This document shows positions 1 to 14,156 of a DNA stretch of 64,000 nt, piece after piece (position 1 is the stretch's first letter; every line of letters starts with the position of its first letter). The notes under the pieces are model-generated. The model worked only from the letters and a program-made list of their open reading frames with translations. It searched no databases and was not told the origin of the DNA. The DNA is from Trochalopteron elliotii (taxonomy: Eukaryota; Chordata; Aves; Passeriformes; Leiothrichidae): positions 1,179,985-1,243,984 of the forward strand of contig JANPWX010020199.1 of NCBI GenBank assembly GCA_024734555.1. Reading direction: 5' to 3'. Both the position numbers and the translations under genes were made by a program.

Positions 1-3000
1 AAAATATGCCTAGGCAGAAGGCACACTAGATTGAAGAACTGACCAAACTGAGAAAAGGTTTCCCAGGTGGAAGGTAGAAGGGAAGAATTACAGGATCTTC
101 CTGGAAAATAGCACATAAAACCTGTGTTTTTTCTGTGCTAAGCCCAGTTACTTGCGAACTCTATTTCAAACCAGAATGCTGTAAACTCTTGCACAATGAT
201 ACCATGTCTCAGCTGCAGTTTTGTGAAATAAAAAAAGTGGGAAATGAAGAACATAGGCTTCTGTGAGCCTTGTGTGTATTATTGTCCTTGTTAGGATGGA
301 GCATGGTAAGGGCAAGTGAAAGCTGGGAATGTGACATGGTAGCAATGATGTGTACTCAGATTGCAAGATGTTGGGCCTCCTGTTCTGAGAGCAGGAAAAT
401 ACAGGAAAGATGTTCAAGAAGCTTTAGGACATGGAAGTGAGATTCTGGTTTGGGGGGGCAAAGATGGAAGGGGAAGGAGTGGCTTGTAAGATCCCCCTGT
501 AAGAGGAAGGAAGATCTTCCTTGTGGGAGGGAAGGAAGGTGTTAAGAGAACGAGTGAAAGCATGGCATCCTAGTTCAGAAAAGTGAAAGATGTCTTTCAC
601 AGAAGTAGCATACAGCTCTGTCTTCATCTTGATGCCCAGGCATGTTCAGTATGGCAGTGTCTGAAATGAAATGCTGACTGGTTGATTTCCGTTCTTAACT
701 TGAAGCATTTTGTTTTTATAAAATAGATTTGAATTTCAATTGTGTGCATTGTCCATGAGAGTTTAAAGGTTGTAGCACCTTGTGAACTTCCATCTCAGAA
801 TATTTTAAAAAATCCCAACCCCTAGCACCAATTCAGTGTTTATTTCAGTAATTCAAAAGATGGGGAAAAGACCTCATACAAGAGCTTTGAGGAAAATGTA
901 TTTCCAATCATATGCTGATTTGTATGGAAAACACTATTCTTGGCTGGAACCGAGCTGCATTTTACAGGAGATAAATTCTGCCATCATTCTGAATATAGCT
1001 TTAAAAACAAAAAAAATCAACATTCCTGGACCAAAAAATGAGGTCTAGAAGTTCTTTTTGTGGAAAGCACCAGGAGCTAAAGCCACATGGGCCACCTTCT
1101 TGCATTTGAAGAAAGTTATAGACTTGCATAAGTGACATTACTTATTGCTTCATCTGATAAGTAGAAATATGTATGTGTGTATATTTTTCAGTGTGAATGT
1201 ATTTAATATTCACATGTTTTTGCTATGAACAAATAATTTATGTTCTATATTGAGTCAATATGCTCCTGTGATTAAAAACCTACTGCCGTAAGTTTATGTA
1301 GGTAATACTAAGATCAAAATGAAGGTGATTTTAATCGTCATGTAATTATTTAGCTTTCTTATCATTTATGTTTTTGAAGGCAATTCTGACTGTCACCTTT
1401 ACGATAATCAGTTAATAAATCCTCATGACTGTTACACCTTTATGCATAGCACTAATCTGAACAAATGGGCTGCTGACAGCTGCAATAAATTGCCAAGAAT
1501 GAGTGCTGTCAGAGAACAAGTTGTTTCTGTGAACATAGAGAATAAGTAAATCCCATGTCATGCAATTTTATTCAGCTGAAATTATTTGCAATCCAGTGCA
1601 GCGGGATTTATAGCATTATTAATTGGTATGAAAAATACACATTTATTTTGAAAAGGACATTGACTTTTGCTTTTATTTTGTGCCAGGAAATTACTGCTGA
1701 CTTCATCTATATCTATTTTCTTAAGTATTTATAGGTATTACTGTCTTTTTTTCCCATTTGATACAAATTGTGAAAAAAAGACCTTGTATGTAGCAAATTC
1801 ATTAAGGCTGTGTATTAATTTTATCTGTAGGAAAATGGAATTTCCCATAATCTCTCTAAATATTGACACAAATATTCAGATTGATTTTGTGAGTATCCAT
1901 ATAATGCATGTTATGAAATTCAAAGGTTAAAATACTAAGAATTACTTATTTAACTTTATAATGCCTAATCTGCTATGCATTATCTGTTTAGGGTTTTTTT
2001 GTGGTAACAAAACCATAAAGTGGTTTTTGGGTGTACATAAATACAAATGGTATGCGACTATGATTCTCTGATTAATCTGAAACCATGGGAATATGCTATC
2101 AAATTTCTAAATTACAATGAGATTTTATTTTTAAAATACAAAATTATAAAATATTTATGATTCAGGGTTTTTTTCCCCCCACTGACATTTTTTGTAATTT
2201 TGCTGTGGGGGACTGAGCATTATCATAGTGAACTGAGTTGCACATGAGTACTCCAACATGCATGTAAAGCTGGGTGAAGGACACTAAATATGCTACTGCA
2301 AGTGTTTCTTCCCAGATCTTTTTTTAGAGGTGTTGTGGAGACTGTGATTTATATTAAAATACTGGCAATTTTCTATTGCCCTAGAAGCAGGTTTTAAATA
2401 GTATTTGTGAAGTCCATGTTAATATTAAAATTAGTTTAATGTTAATTAAAATTAATGTTTAAAATGTTAAAATGCAAAGTCTTGAAGTTTTCTCAATTTT
2501 GCAAAACTGTAAACAAGATGGCTTCCTCTGGAAATGTAACCAGCACTTTATGATGTTGGTCTTTCAAAAGTATTTTTTGCATTGCAGTTTGAAAATTATT
2601 ATAGTAAAAATGTAAACATAGTGGTTGATATGCTGTTGTAATTGTGAATTGAATTGTGTGCACATGTGAGTTACAGTAATTCTGTGCAAACACAGAAGAG
2701 CACACAACCAGTAGTCTGTGTGTATAATCGTTTGTTGATTATACTTGACGACTAAAGTTAAATGAATTTCAGATGCATTTCTTGATGTAAAATAAAGATT
2801 ATGCCTCAAGCACTAAAATGTAAAAATGCTACTGCCAGGTCTGCCTTTGAAATATCCTGTGATGTGCTGAGCCATCTCCATTTCTGATTGTTGTCAAAAG
2901 GAGACAGATGCAGTACTGCATCACAAAATTTGGCCTTTAGGTATTCCATACCTTATTTATTCCTATCTCAGCACATCTTTACTAATGCAGAGGCACTTCT

Positions 3001-6000
3001 TTTCTGCTAGAAAGCCAAAAGAGTTTCAGTTTTTGCTCACAAATCTTCAGTAACTTTGTCTTATCAGATACTTTATTATTTACAACTCTTACTGACAGTT
3101 TTTATTGTCATGTTCTGACATGAAATTGATAGCGTTCTCCAGCGTATGCTGAGATACAGAATGCTGCATGCAAGCTGGGCTCTGTATGAATCCTTCTTCT
3201 GACCCTATGTTTTCTCACATATGGAAGTCTACTTCTTGAAGAGTGGCACAGTAAAAGGAAGGGAGGAGGAAATATGGAATGGCCAGTTTAGACATGAGGA
3301 GCATGACAGTGTGTAGAAAATGGTGAAGAGTGCAAATAGGGTTTTGTGACAATTTATGAAAGGCACAGATTGGAGCTGTGTGAAAGCTCTTGCAAAATTT
3401 CATGGGCCATCTAGTGAGGACAGAGCTATACAGGGAGACATAATGTTTATCAAAGCAATAGACTGATTTAGCAGATGAAAGTGTTAATTTTGCTGCAGAG
3501 AAATTGCACCAGTGACAGCACTAACAGTCTGTAGTATGTGGTTGTGCCATGGGGACAACCTAGGAAATATCACATCAGAAACCAATTGTAAGTAATTTCT
3601 GCCTGTGCAATATCAAAAGTAAATCTGTAATTTTATAGTGAAGAACTATGCTTAGGAAAAAGTTAATCTGTCATTTCAAAATCCATCAGCAGGTTATTGT
3701 AGCATGGACTGTATTTCCTTTAGCAAGCAATAAACAGTAGTTCTGTATTCAGGCATTACTTGGTGACTGGTGAAATTGTATTTCATAGAGCTCTTATATT
3801 TCTGTTACCGTGACTGACTTACCCCAAACTGCAGGGCTCTTTCCTGCCTTTCCTCTGTTGCTACATGGCAACTGACAGCACTGTTCTTCAGGTCCTGCTG
3901 AGGTGTCCTCTCCCTGCTGCCCAGGGATCCTCTCCATCTTCCCCAGCTAAGCACTACTCTTGTCCTTAGTCAGTGTCCTACTTAGCTGAGATACTGTCTC
4001 TTACCCCTTTGGAACCTTCCCTGGTTTTCAATCTAACACCTCTATCAACCACTTACCACAAGTGTCATGTGGAGTCCATAATTTAATTTCTTTCTCATTA
4101 TCTTTACAGTTAAAAATGTTCCGCTCCGATTCTTTCAAGAAATTCACATTACTGCAGTCAACACTCAGTGTTTCTGAGATGTATCATTTTCTGCTTGTGC
4201 TTTGCAAAATTTTCCCTCTCCTTTTGTTTCTTGGTTTTACTGAAACATTTTACTCTGCTCATAAAGGATGTGGAGTCTCACAAATTGTAGCAGTTCATGC
4301 CTTGCTGCTTCTGATGTGTGTCCAGCTCAGTTCTAATTGTGGAATCACACAGCTTCCTCTCCTTGGCATCCTTTGGAGCAGCATAGACCTGGATCACAGT
4401 GGAGTTAAAAATCGGTGTTCCTGAACAAGTCATGATGGTAATTAAGTTGCCTGGTTTGTAGCCAAGTGGTGCTTTTCTGTCCCTATCACTTAGGATTGTG
4501 CCAGTTCCTCTTTTATGCTTTATTTTGTCATGTGAGAAAACGATCTCACTATCTGCTGTCTCTCACTTGCCTGGCCACCTGGCTTTTAAGAGGCCTTCTA
4601 TGTCATGTCGCTACCTTTGTAATTCATTCATTAGCAAGAATATTTCACCAGGGTGCCAACACAGTCTTACATTCCAGGTTCTGTTAGAACTAAAGAGGGG
4701 AGGTGATTTTTACCTGTTAGACATGCTGATAATAAAATACTACATATAGTTCTGCCTTCCACACTTTAAAAAGGATGCAGGAGAATTTCACTGGATCAGA
4801 AAAGTTACAAAAAGTCATTTGAGGGCTGTAGGAGATATGTTCCTAGGAAATGTATAGGGAGCTGAAGGTGTTTAGCATATCAAAAGGAAGATCAAGAAGA
4901 GATATGATTATAGTGTATGAGTTCCTTCACTAGAAGAAAACATGAAACACTAAAGCGTTTTTCAACTGGTAAGGAAAGGCATAAAAAGAACCAAAGGCCA
5001 GATATATTCAAATTAAAAATAAATCTGAAATATATTTCTAAAATTTTGTGTCATTAACACACTGAACACAGTTTCAGACAAGTGGTAGATACCCCTTGAA
5101 CCTTCAAATCTTCCTCCATGGGAGCTGTACCCTGTTTTTGAGCAATTCATCTGTGATAACTTTGGCACATGAGCTTGATTCACTTTTGTGTTTTTTTCTC
5201 CCTTCTGATCTCTCAAGACCTGAAAATCCATCTACACATGGTGTCTGGTAGTGTTCACATGCAAAATTGATAGGTGGGATACATGCCCTACGCCTCTTTC
5301 CGAAAAGCCAGCAAGACGGAGATCGTTCCAGTGCTTCTGCCCACCACTTGAAGTGTTGAAACAAGTGTTCACAGAAGGGGCCATACAGAATGGAAGATAC
5401 AGAAAAGCTCAAACTGCCCTAAAAACTAGTTACCTGCATTGTGATTTATAGTCATGCTTGGAAATCTGTCTGTGGAGTTAACGGCAATTTTTTGTCAGTA
5501 ATTCTTCAGGCTGATCTCATTACAGGTGGAAAAAGTTTGCCTTTACCAGCAGCATGTAAATAACAATTCCTTAAGAAACAGGATTGTACAAAGTTAGTAT
5601 TTTCTGATGTTTTCAATGTGACAGCTGCTGGTCATATGCAGCTTATGGTCTTTTTAAAATGGCTGTAATTTTTCATGGTCCTTAATTTGAGAAAACGTGA
5701 CAAAAAATTCTCATTCATTCTCCACCACTTCCTCATAACATACAAGTTCACCTTCATCCTCAAAGCATCTTTATCCTCCATGGAGACACAGTTGTAGGAA
5801 ACAAATGTTTTTTTAGAGACCATCTTCACTAGTATAAAAGTCAGCATTGCTAAAGCTTTAAAGCTTGGAATACTTGAATATAATTTCAGTAAAACATAAA
5901 AGGACATTGTCAGCTTGAGCTTTCCAAAGATATATACATTTGGAAAACAGATGTTTTCCAAACAGATGCTTATTTTTGGAAGTATTTTGTTAGCTTCAGT

Positions 6001-8947
6001 CCTTCTAAGGAAGTGTAGTACAAAAAGGGGTTTTGTGGTTTTCCTATTGGAGTCTGTCAAGGTTATTCTAGGATAGAGTTAGTGTTTAGGTAACACCTTA
6101 ATAAAACCAGACTTCCTTCACTTTTTTTGGTCCAATACAAAGATCTGCTGAGGACAGACAGGAGAACGAACAAAAGCTTGTTTAATTTTTTTTCCTCTTT
6201 TTTAGGATAATTTTACATTAGATCAAACAAAGTTGATTTTTTTATCATGAAAAAATCATCTACTAATGGGACAAAAATTGCAATTTTGGTTACAGTGTCT
6301 GTAGATTGGAAAGTCTTACCATTTTACTGAAGTGCATGTGCTGTAAATATGCTCCCCGTGTGCTCCTTGAGCCTTGGCACTTTCAAGTTAGGCACATGTA
6401 AGCTGCATCTCCTGCCAGGCCAGGGCAGAGCATCTGACACGGGGTGAGAAATCTGCTTTCTCAGATTTGTGTGCATAAAGATGCTCCTAACCTGGACTTC
6501 TGTAAAGCGCAAAGGTGACAGTCCTTGATAGAATACCCCTATATTTTTATCAAATTTTCTGAGGATCCTTGAGAGAATAATTTTCCTTTAAAATGGTTAA
6601 GGCTTTTACTGGAAAAATTGTCCAGATCATTTCCTATCTTTGCATGATTTTGAGAAATAAGCTGATGATGGCCTGTTCATGAAGATTTATCAAGCAGGTG
6701 ATAGATGCATATTTCTCAGGTAATCTGTTCCAGGTGTGGTGCTAGTAGGAATATTTTATTGCTGTAGGAAAGGTGCAGGGGTAAAATCAAATTGCCAGTT
6801 GCTTCTTCTAGCCTAAGTAAAAAAACTGGACCACTCATGTTGTTAAGGTGTAGTTTCAAGAATTGAAGAAATTGGATCTCATAGCCATTGTATTAATTGC
6901 AATTATACATTGTAATTGTACCTTCATTGTATAATTGTAATTATACATTCATTGCTTTTTTCTGATGGATATATGTGGGGTAGCTTTTGTTGCGTATTTT
7001 TGAGTGAGGGTGGATTCTTTCTGCGTTACTTGTATCATAATAGCTTTCTGATTCTTCCACTGATTTTAGGAGAGTTTAGACTGGTACTTTAAATGTTTAT
7101 TGGTTGAAGACTCAATATTGTTGCTGAGTCCTATTTTTGAGGGATGTCTATTTTGAAATGAATTATTGAACAGTATTTAATACCGGGGGTATTTTAACCT
7201 ACTGCAGCTTTGAATGCTTGATTACAATACTTGTTGTCTTAAAGAAGGCTTTAAATTCTGCACTGCATCCCAAATAAGAATTTGACTGTTTATGTACATG
7301 TATGAAGCTTGTATTCACTATGAGCCTGCATTGATAGCAACAGCTTTATTTTTCCTTTCTATTGCCAATTTAATTTCTCATTCCCTATCATCCAAAGAGT
7401 TAAGCTCAGAGTGCTACATGAATTAGAAATTTTTTCATTGTAAGATAATTGAACCTTGCTACTGTATGAGCTTTGCACTAGTTAAGTGAACTGCACAACA
7501 GGCAGTAAATGTCTTTATAGAAACAAAAGACAGTTTTCCTGTAGTAAATCTGATGCGCCTGTGATAGCACAGTGCTCATTTTACAAGGATGCGTTTATTC
7601 TCATAATTGACTATCTCCTATCCTTAAATGGCTGTGTTTTCATGTCTGCCACCTTCTTCTCAGCTTATTGGCCCTGCAGTGACGACATTGTCTTCAAAAT
7701 CTATTGACATTTTATGAAAAGAGTTTCCTAGATGTTTAGTTTAGTGAATTAGGGGCATATAGTACATGTGCTTGTCACATTAAATAAACATTGTTGAAAG
7801 TAGAGTATGCAGTGGTTAACCTATACATAAACTATATAAATTTATTTTGTTTCAGTATTATTGGTGTTTTTATTTAGAGCCTTTTATTTATTTAAAAAGT
7901 TGGCAAAAGTAATTTTGGGATGCTATAAGTATTCCGCATAGTGCTTTTTCACAGAAATTCCTGTCCAGTGCAACCTGACATTACATTTGACACAGACATT
8001 GAATTTCTGTACATGCTCAGAGTTGCAATCTGGGAAAATTGAAACTCGTTCATTGTACAAATTAAAGTATTAAAACATCTAAACTGTGGACAGACTAATC
8101 AACACCAGGATATCGTTTTATTTGAAAGGGTATAGTCAGCTCTTGGGTAACAGAGGTACTCTTTTACCTTCCTTGCTTTGACTTATATTTCTAAAGATGT
8201 TGTAAAGCTGTTTCTGCTGTCTGGCAGATGTGGAATCATTCTTCATTAGTTCAGTGTATGGTACAGCCAGAGTTATTTTGAAGAGGATCAAGAAGGGCAG
8301 ATTTGCTTCAGCCACACTCAGCACACACTCTCCACAGTTATATGTAGTCCCTGATAATTACAGCCTGAGACATTTTATTATATAGGGGGCTGTGGCATCA
8401 GATTTTACCCTGGGTGCCAGCATGAGGATTCTGCCAACACACAGTTTTCTGCATGAGAGCTGAGCCTTTCAGGAAGTGCACAAGTTGAGTTTCTCTGTGC
8501 CCAGTCATCTTTATGCCATGACAATTAAGCCCATGTAGAATTTTGTTTTTTAGGAATGGGCTTTTATTTTTGTTAGAGGAAAACTGTTCACGTGAAAACT
8601 TACATTTTCTATCTATACAAGAGGTGTAATTAAAAGTAAAATTTGCATCTGAGCTGTATTTTTTTTTAATTTTCTTTGCATTTGAGTAAGGAATATTAGC
8701 TAATCTTGTCTCTAGCATCTTTGTGTTCTTATTAATATTGATTTTTCACTTCAAAACTGTTTGTGTAGCTCTGAAAAAAGAGAAAGTGTCATGGGTTAAA
8801 GCTGAAGAGAAATTAAGAGGTTTTTTCAGAAGCTGGGCGGGAGTTTCTGCTTACTTGGGTTTTTTGTCCATTTCAATGCAAGTGAGCCATTGTGCTCTTG
8901 TTTGAGGTGAGAAAAACCGCGTGCTGATGGAGAATGTGTGTTTCTAG
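1..8947 (+). other. MCTP1: MCTP1 intron (3' part), upstream of first visible exon
   Basis: AT-rich non-coding DNA that ends in a TTTCTAG acceptor directly before the first recognised exon. I looked for the preceding MCTP1 exons (rest of the second C2 domain) and saw none. All open frames here are short, lack family similarity and are not flanked by splice sites that fit. Apart from one old CR1 fragment near 4.8-5.2 kb and small AT-rich repeats (around 2.4 kb and 6.9 kb), I see nothing specific. That it is intron is inferred from the exon that follows. Confidence 0.8.
4790..5185 (+). mobile_element. Ancient CR1-type LINE fragment, 3' region
   Basis: The stretch carries the word order typical of the 3' end of the reverse-transcriptase ORF of old CR1-group LINEs: a GGGAGCTGAAGGTGTTTAGC block, then a GATATGATTATAGTGTATGA block, then AGGCATAAAAAGAACCAAAG, and then the region corresponding to the end of the ORF. 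It is heavily mutated, with no open frame. The high divergence suggests an old insertion. Recognition is from memory of the family, so the boundaries are approximate. Confidence 0.55.
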
Positions 8948-9134
8948 GTGCCAGGTTGACCTGTCGACCCTGAGTAAAGAACAAACCCACAAGTTGGAGA
9001 TGCCTCTAGAGGAGGGAGAGGGATACCTGGTGTTGCTGGTCACTCTCACAGCCTCAGCTGCAGTCACTATCTCTGACCTCTCCATCAACTCCCTGGAGGA
9101 CCAGAAGGAGCGAGAGGAGATACTGAAGAGATAT
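8948..9134 (+). CDS. MCTP1: MCTP1 exon: end of second C2 domain and linker
   Basis: Coding exon of 187 nt in the gene for MCTP1, a multi-C2 protein anchored in endoplasmic reticulum, vesicle or endosomal membranes that binds calcium through its C2 domains. The exon follows a TTTCTAG acceptor and ends before a GTATGA donor. Its first base completes a split codon, and 62 codons follow, starting CQVDLSTLSKEQTHK and ending EEILKRY. The first half is the last strands of the second C2 domain (the VDLS...HKLEM and YLVLLVTLT segments). The second half is the acidic linker to the third C2 domain (SINSLEDQKEREE). The downstream intron is phase 0. An ATG-started open frame begins at 8934, but its first residues are intronic and there is no reason to use that ATG. 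The sequence matches MCTP1 much better than MCTP2. Confidence 0.95.
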
Positions 9135-12100
9135 GTATGAAGTTCTCTTTCATCCTTTGTTAGCAAAATATTGGCCTATATAAAAAAATAACTATAATGA
9201 GGGGGAAATCTAAGTATATCTCTTCTAATCTCAACTAGTCAATGAAAATCATTTAAACTAGTAATTAATATACAAATAGATACAGCTGGAATAGGTAACA
9301 TCAAGAAGGCTACAAATGGTCTTCATACAATAAGGTTATTTTTTACATGGTAATTGAACTGTTTGATAAGGTGTTACATAACAAAGGTAATTTTACTGCC
9401 TTGCAGATAATTTTTACCAAGCAAAAAGTGACTAAGGGATCATTCAGCAACTTGACAGTTTCTAGTGATTGTTTATGCCAAATAATTTGAGGTCCTAATG
9501 GTTTTCAGCTCTTTTTTGGATCATCTGTTAAAGGGCAAGAAAACTTTTTTTTTGTCTTTGTACTAGAGGCTGAAAGCACATCAAAATAAGTGTTTCAAAC
9601 AATGCTTCCTTTTTAAAATATTCTGAAGCAGATTATTTTAATTTCCCAGTGTCATCACATTACACATAATTTTTGTAGTTTTATCAAAGCAACAGAGAGG
9701 GGAGCTCTTACTCCAGCATTTGCTAATACCTAAATCACTAAAACTGTCTCACTACACACCAAGAAAGAAAGAAAAAAATGCTATTTCCACTTGCAATTAC
9801 AAAGCTTTTATTGTACAATGCTGCCAGGTGTTTAGAAGGGCTTCTCTAGACACTCAGCCATTAAACCAAGCTCTGACTATTGAAGAGGCTGCTTAATTTA
9901 TTTTTAAGATTTAAAAATATTCCTATTCTATGACGGACATCCTTTCAATAACTGAATTTAATAAAGATGTACCTTATCAGGCTGTGCAGATAACATGAAA
10001 TCCTAGTACTAATGCTGTACAATATTCTTCAAACAGATTAGCAGGATGTGTGCTTCAGCAAATTTATTCTGTCTATCTCCACTGTATCAGCTGTCTGCTA
10101 ATGCTTGTACAACTCATACACCAATAGTGTTATCATAAACACAGTTTAATAGAGGTGACTTGGCGAGGCTAAATATAATATTCCAAAATGAACTGAAGGC
10201 TAAGGTATTGTCCACCATCTCTGAAAAATAATTATAATTAAGAGAGTTGCTGCACATTTTGGAATTCACCAAGACAGCCTGTGGTTGTCAAAAGAGATGT
10301 CTCTAAGTAGAATAATTTTTTTGATGGATATGCTTTTGAGGTGCCATAGTTCCTGCTACCAACAGCAACAATAATGAATTTTTGTGGCTTATTTTGTGTG
10401 GTGATATGGCAGACAAGTGATCCTGATGGTTTTGATGATATCAATAGCGGTATAGAAACATGTTATGACTGTACTGTTAATAATTTTCTCTAAATCCTCA
10501 ATTTTTTGTCCCCAGTGTAAAGCATAATTATGTGGCATAAGATTGATCTGGTTTATTCCTGTTTCTTGCAAATACAAAGATATGTGTCTGTTCATATATT
10601 TACATTGGTGTATGCATTTGAAAACATTTAAATTTTAGGAAGATACTCATATTGCAGGGGTATGAATTTCTCATTATGTGTTTCTGAAAATTATGGCATT
10701 TGCATACTTTTTTGATAAATTCTACTGTTTTTATTAAAATTGCTAGCAGAAGAAAGAAATTACCAGGATCAACTTAATTAATATTTTAAGTTTATTTTCA
10801 CTGGTGTTCAATTTGACTTTGGTATTCTTATCTGCGCTTCAGAACTAACAAAAAGACAACATGTGCAATTAGCAAGATGTAGAGTTCCCTGTTGAGTGGC
10901 TGTATTTTTGGGTTTATTTTTCTTAAAAACATCTAGCTTCCATTTGAGAAATGTATTTTGCACCCTTTCTACCGCCAAAAACAGTTAATGAGCTGACCTT
11001 GCCATCAGATCAAATAGCCTTAGAAAATGACTCTATTACTGTCACTTAACCATTTGTAGCTGAACATCAGAGCCTTACAAATTAAACAGGCATTACTGTT
11101 TGAACCATTATTTTACCACAATTGTCTGAAAAGATTAATTCCTTTTGGGGTGAGGAGGGGGGCACATTAATGGGTACAGACCAAGAGAGATTGTATGACC
11201 TTTTCAGAACTGGTGTGCTGAACTCATGGTCCCCCTTGTCACAGTTTAAAAACCAGAGGAGCTAGTTTAGAGAAGTTGTTAGCATTCCATTTTTATTATG
11301 ACATTTCACAGTCATCCGATTTAATGTCCCTTGACCAGATTGTCCACTGTGAGACGATGGGCTTGAAATGTTATTTAGAGCATTGATAAAAGGTGAGCAG
11401 TTCTAAGATGACAGCGAGTCATAAGGCTGGTGGTGTGACATTAATTTTCTCCATAACAGAGATGGAATAAGACGTCATGGTGACAAGCTGTCAATCAGTA
11501 CTAGCCCCTCAGTGTATCTCAATGCCATGGGATGGGGTATTGCTTCTCCCATAATAGAGCTGAACTGAGATGCTCTTCCTGACAGCTGCTGCAGCCATAC
11601 AGAAAATATATTATACAGCCTTTCATTAAAAAAATAAAGAAGACTCATCTCCAGAGCATTTCAATCTTTTCCCATCTATTGAGGGCTGAAAAGATTCCCA
11701 GCAAATCACAGATTCCTCTGCCATGGAAATTCTAGGCTTCAGAAACTATGCGGATTTTTGATACCTTCAACAATAATCATAAATAAGAAGACAGAATATC
11801 ATCTGATAAATCATTACTTAAAGTTGTATATTTAAAGTAATGTGGTGAAGTAATTTGCTTCTCCAGGAGCATCTGTTGTAGCATTGTATTCATTTTCATC
11901 AGTCTCCCCAGTCAGTATGTGCAGTAAATGAATCTAAGCCAGCTACTTTCTGGAAATAAAAGTTCAAAAATTCTGTGGGATTCTAACAAAGGTGGCAAAG
12001 TGAAATATAGCACTGGCACCCTTTTGAAGAGTGAGCTAACCAGGATGAAATTTGGAAAAGGAGACTCTAAGGCATCGTAGGAAGGGGGTGCCATCGCTTG

Positions 12101-14062
12101 CCTTGCTTTGTATTTGGTTTTTGCTTTGTTTTATTTCTACAGCTTGGTGTTTGTTTTGGTTGCTGGGAAACTTGGGTAGAATGTAGAAATATTTTTGCAA
12201 GTCTTGTCATTTTCATCATGCTTATTACAGCAGAATTATCTCTGTTCTGGTACCAGTTCTGATAAGAAGCTTCCAAACCCTGATCATCATTGTAATAAAT
12301 GAGGGGTGCCAAGACCCTTTTGAATTATACCACTGCTATCTGTAATACTATCTCTGCTACCCTCAGCTTGTAAGCACATAAACAAGGGGTTGAGTGTGTG
12401 CTGATTAAAGTTGACCATCAGTATCCTGAAGTCATATCTATGATGATTATCTTACAATTCTTAAAAATTTTTTCACTGTTACCCTGTTATAACGTGATGC
12501 GTGTATGTAACATATGGGCTACTACACTTAATTGCATTTTTAAGTTCAGTGTAACAAGGTCAAATCTTCACTGTGAACACTAAATGGTCAGCTGGAGTTT
12601 GTGAAATTAGTATCAGCGTGATTTAACTGTTAGAATTGTCTTATAAATAGAAAGACAGGGATGCATATTATATGTCTAACATCTTAATGGATAGATTTTC
12701 TGTGCAAAAGCATACTGTTTTAAGCTGACATTTAATATTTCATTTAAGCAACATTTGTGATTTTTAGATTCAGTGATGTAATTTAGTCTCATTTTCCATA
12801 ACAGTAAATTTTGCTTTTGTAATAAATAAAGGAATTTTTTGTTTTCCTGATGCTTGCTTTTGTAGAAATCTGGACATTGTCATAGGCAGTGGAAAAAGTT
12901 TCACCACAGTAAAATTTTAGAGAAAACTATAGGCATTAAATACATTAGTCCAGATTTTAAAATATTTAAAAGTAAAGGTATGGGCTAGTATTTATGAACA
13001 AAATTTGCAAAACCTACCAAAAGTGTGACCACATATATGGATTTGTATATCTAATTTTAGTTTATTCTTTTGGAGTTCCTCCCCTAGGTTATCAAAGAAG
13101 TGAACAATAAAGCCAGGCTAGTTATTAATTGATTTCAGATTCAAAGTTGCATTCAATGTTTTATAATTTAAAACGATGCAAATTTTAAATAATACTAAAA
13201 GCTGGAGTTTGAGAATTATATCATGTCGCACCTAATTAGTGCAATACTCCCAGTTTGTTAGTTTTAGTTACTTGAAAAAGGAGCAGCAGTGGAACACGGT
13301 TTTTAATAAGCTTTCTAAATCTCTGTTGGATGAATAAATGCAAGTGTTAGTGTAGTGAATTCTTTTTTCTTCGACTTCTTTATACGTGTAGATATTGAAG
13401 AAATTTATGCTAAAAAAATATAATGATTTATGGTAAGAGATTTCTGCCATGGAATTTGAAACACATTTAATTCTTTTTTTATCCTTTCTGCATGTGATTA
13501 TTATGAAAGCTATTAAGTAGTTTTTATCCTCTTTCGATTGCTTTTGCTGATGTTATTCACAAGCTTATATAGGTGTACATGATATATGCAAGTTTGCATG
13601 TAATAGTCAACTACAAAAATCTATAGTGGCCCCAGGTCACTGCTGAAGATAATACTGGAGCCATCAGAGGGAAAATGTGAACACAGGTCTTGCAAAATAA
13701 ATCAGGGAGAGGAATTGTTTTATTTTTTGTGTTAATTTCTTAATATACTGCTATAGTTTCAAAATTTGAAGTACAGTTATTCCCATAGTATTAGGGGATT
13801 AATTCACTAGAATTTGTGTTACACTTAGTGAATCATATTCTAACTTTTCACTTGTAATTTTCATTGATAATTTAAAGTTGCAAAATGCAGGAAGAAATGC
13901 AAACAACTGCATATTATTCAGCAAATATTTTAATATTTAAAAGCCTAAGTATGAAGACAGAATTATGGTAACTTACATCTGGGCTAGGAGGAGAGTGTTA
14001 ATATTGTTTTTGGTTTGTCTCTTTTGCAATCCAGAATTATTTTTCTTTTTATTATTTTTTAG
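9135..14062 (+). other. MCTP1: MCTP1 intron, 4928 bp
   Basis: GT-AG, phase 0. The donor is GTATGA, and the acceptor is a T-rich tract ending in TTTTTTAG. Contents are AT-rich single-copy sequence with no open frame of note and no mobile element I can name. The stretch around 9.6-11.7 kb is non-repetitive and could contain conserved non-coding elements, but a single genome cannot show this. Confidence 0.85.
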
Positions 14063-14156
14063 AGTCCAATGATGATGTTCCATAACATCAGCGATGTGGG
14101 ATTTCTTCAGGTGAAGGTCATCAGGGCAGAAGCATTGATGGCAGCTGATGTCACAG
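14063..14156 (+). CDS. MCTP1: MCTP1 exon: start of third C2 domain
   Basis: Coding exon of 94 nt: 31 codons plus the first base of a glycine codon. The peptide runs SPMMMFHNISDVGFLQVKVI, then RAEALMAADVT. It opens the third C2 domain: the first strand is GFLQVKVIRAEAL and the first calcium-loop aspartate is in MAADVTG. The acceptor is a long T-rich tract ending in AG at 14062. The 3' boundary is set by the next exon, which begins GT-AAA-AGT-GAC, so the glycine codon must be split as G|GT. That places the donor at CAG|GCAAGG, a GC donor rather than GT. Reading on past 14156 gives an open frame until a TAG at about 14214. The exon is not itself a long open frame because it lies between intron stops. 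Confidence 0.92.

Noticed and set aside
4062..4424. Plus-strand frame of 120 codons with leucine-rich stretch
   Set aside because: No family resemblance and no flanking splice sites that fit MCTP1 phases; treated as chance.
5632..6060. Minus-strand frame of 142 codons
   Set aside because: The longest frame outside repeats, but it has no recognisable family, no supporting promoter or splice signals, and lies in an intron. Chance is the simplest account. A translated search against bird proteins would settle it.
8934..8947. ATG at 8934 as a start codon for the first MCTP1 exon
   Set aside because: It lies before the TTTCTAG acceptor, and the exon is internal to the second C2 domain. An alternative start here would need transcript evidence.
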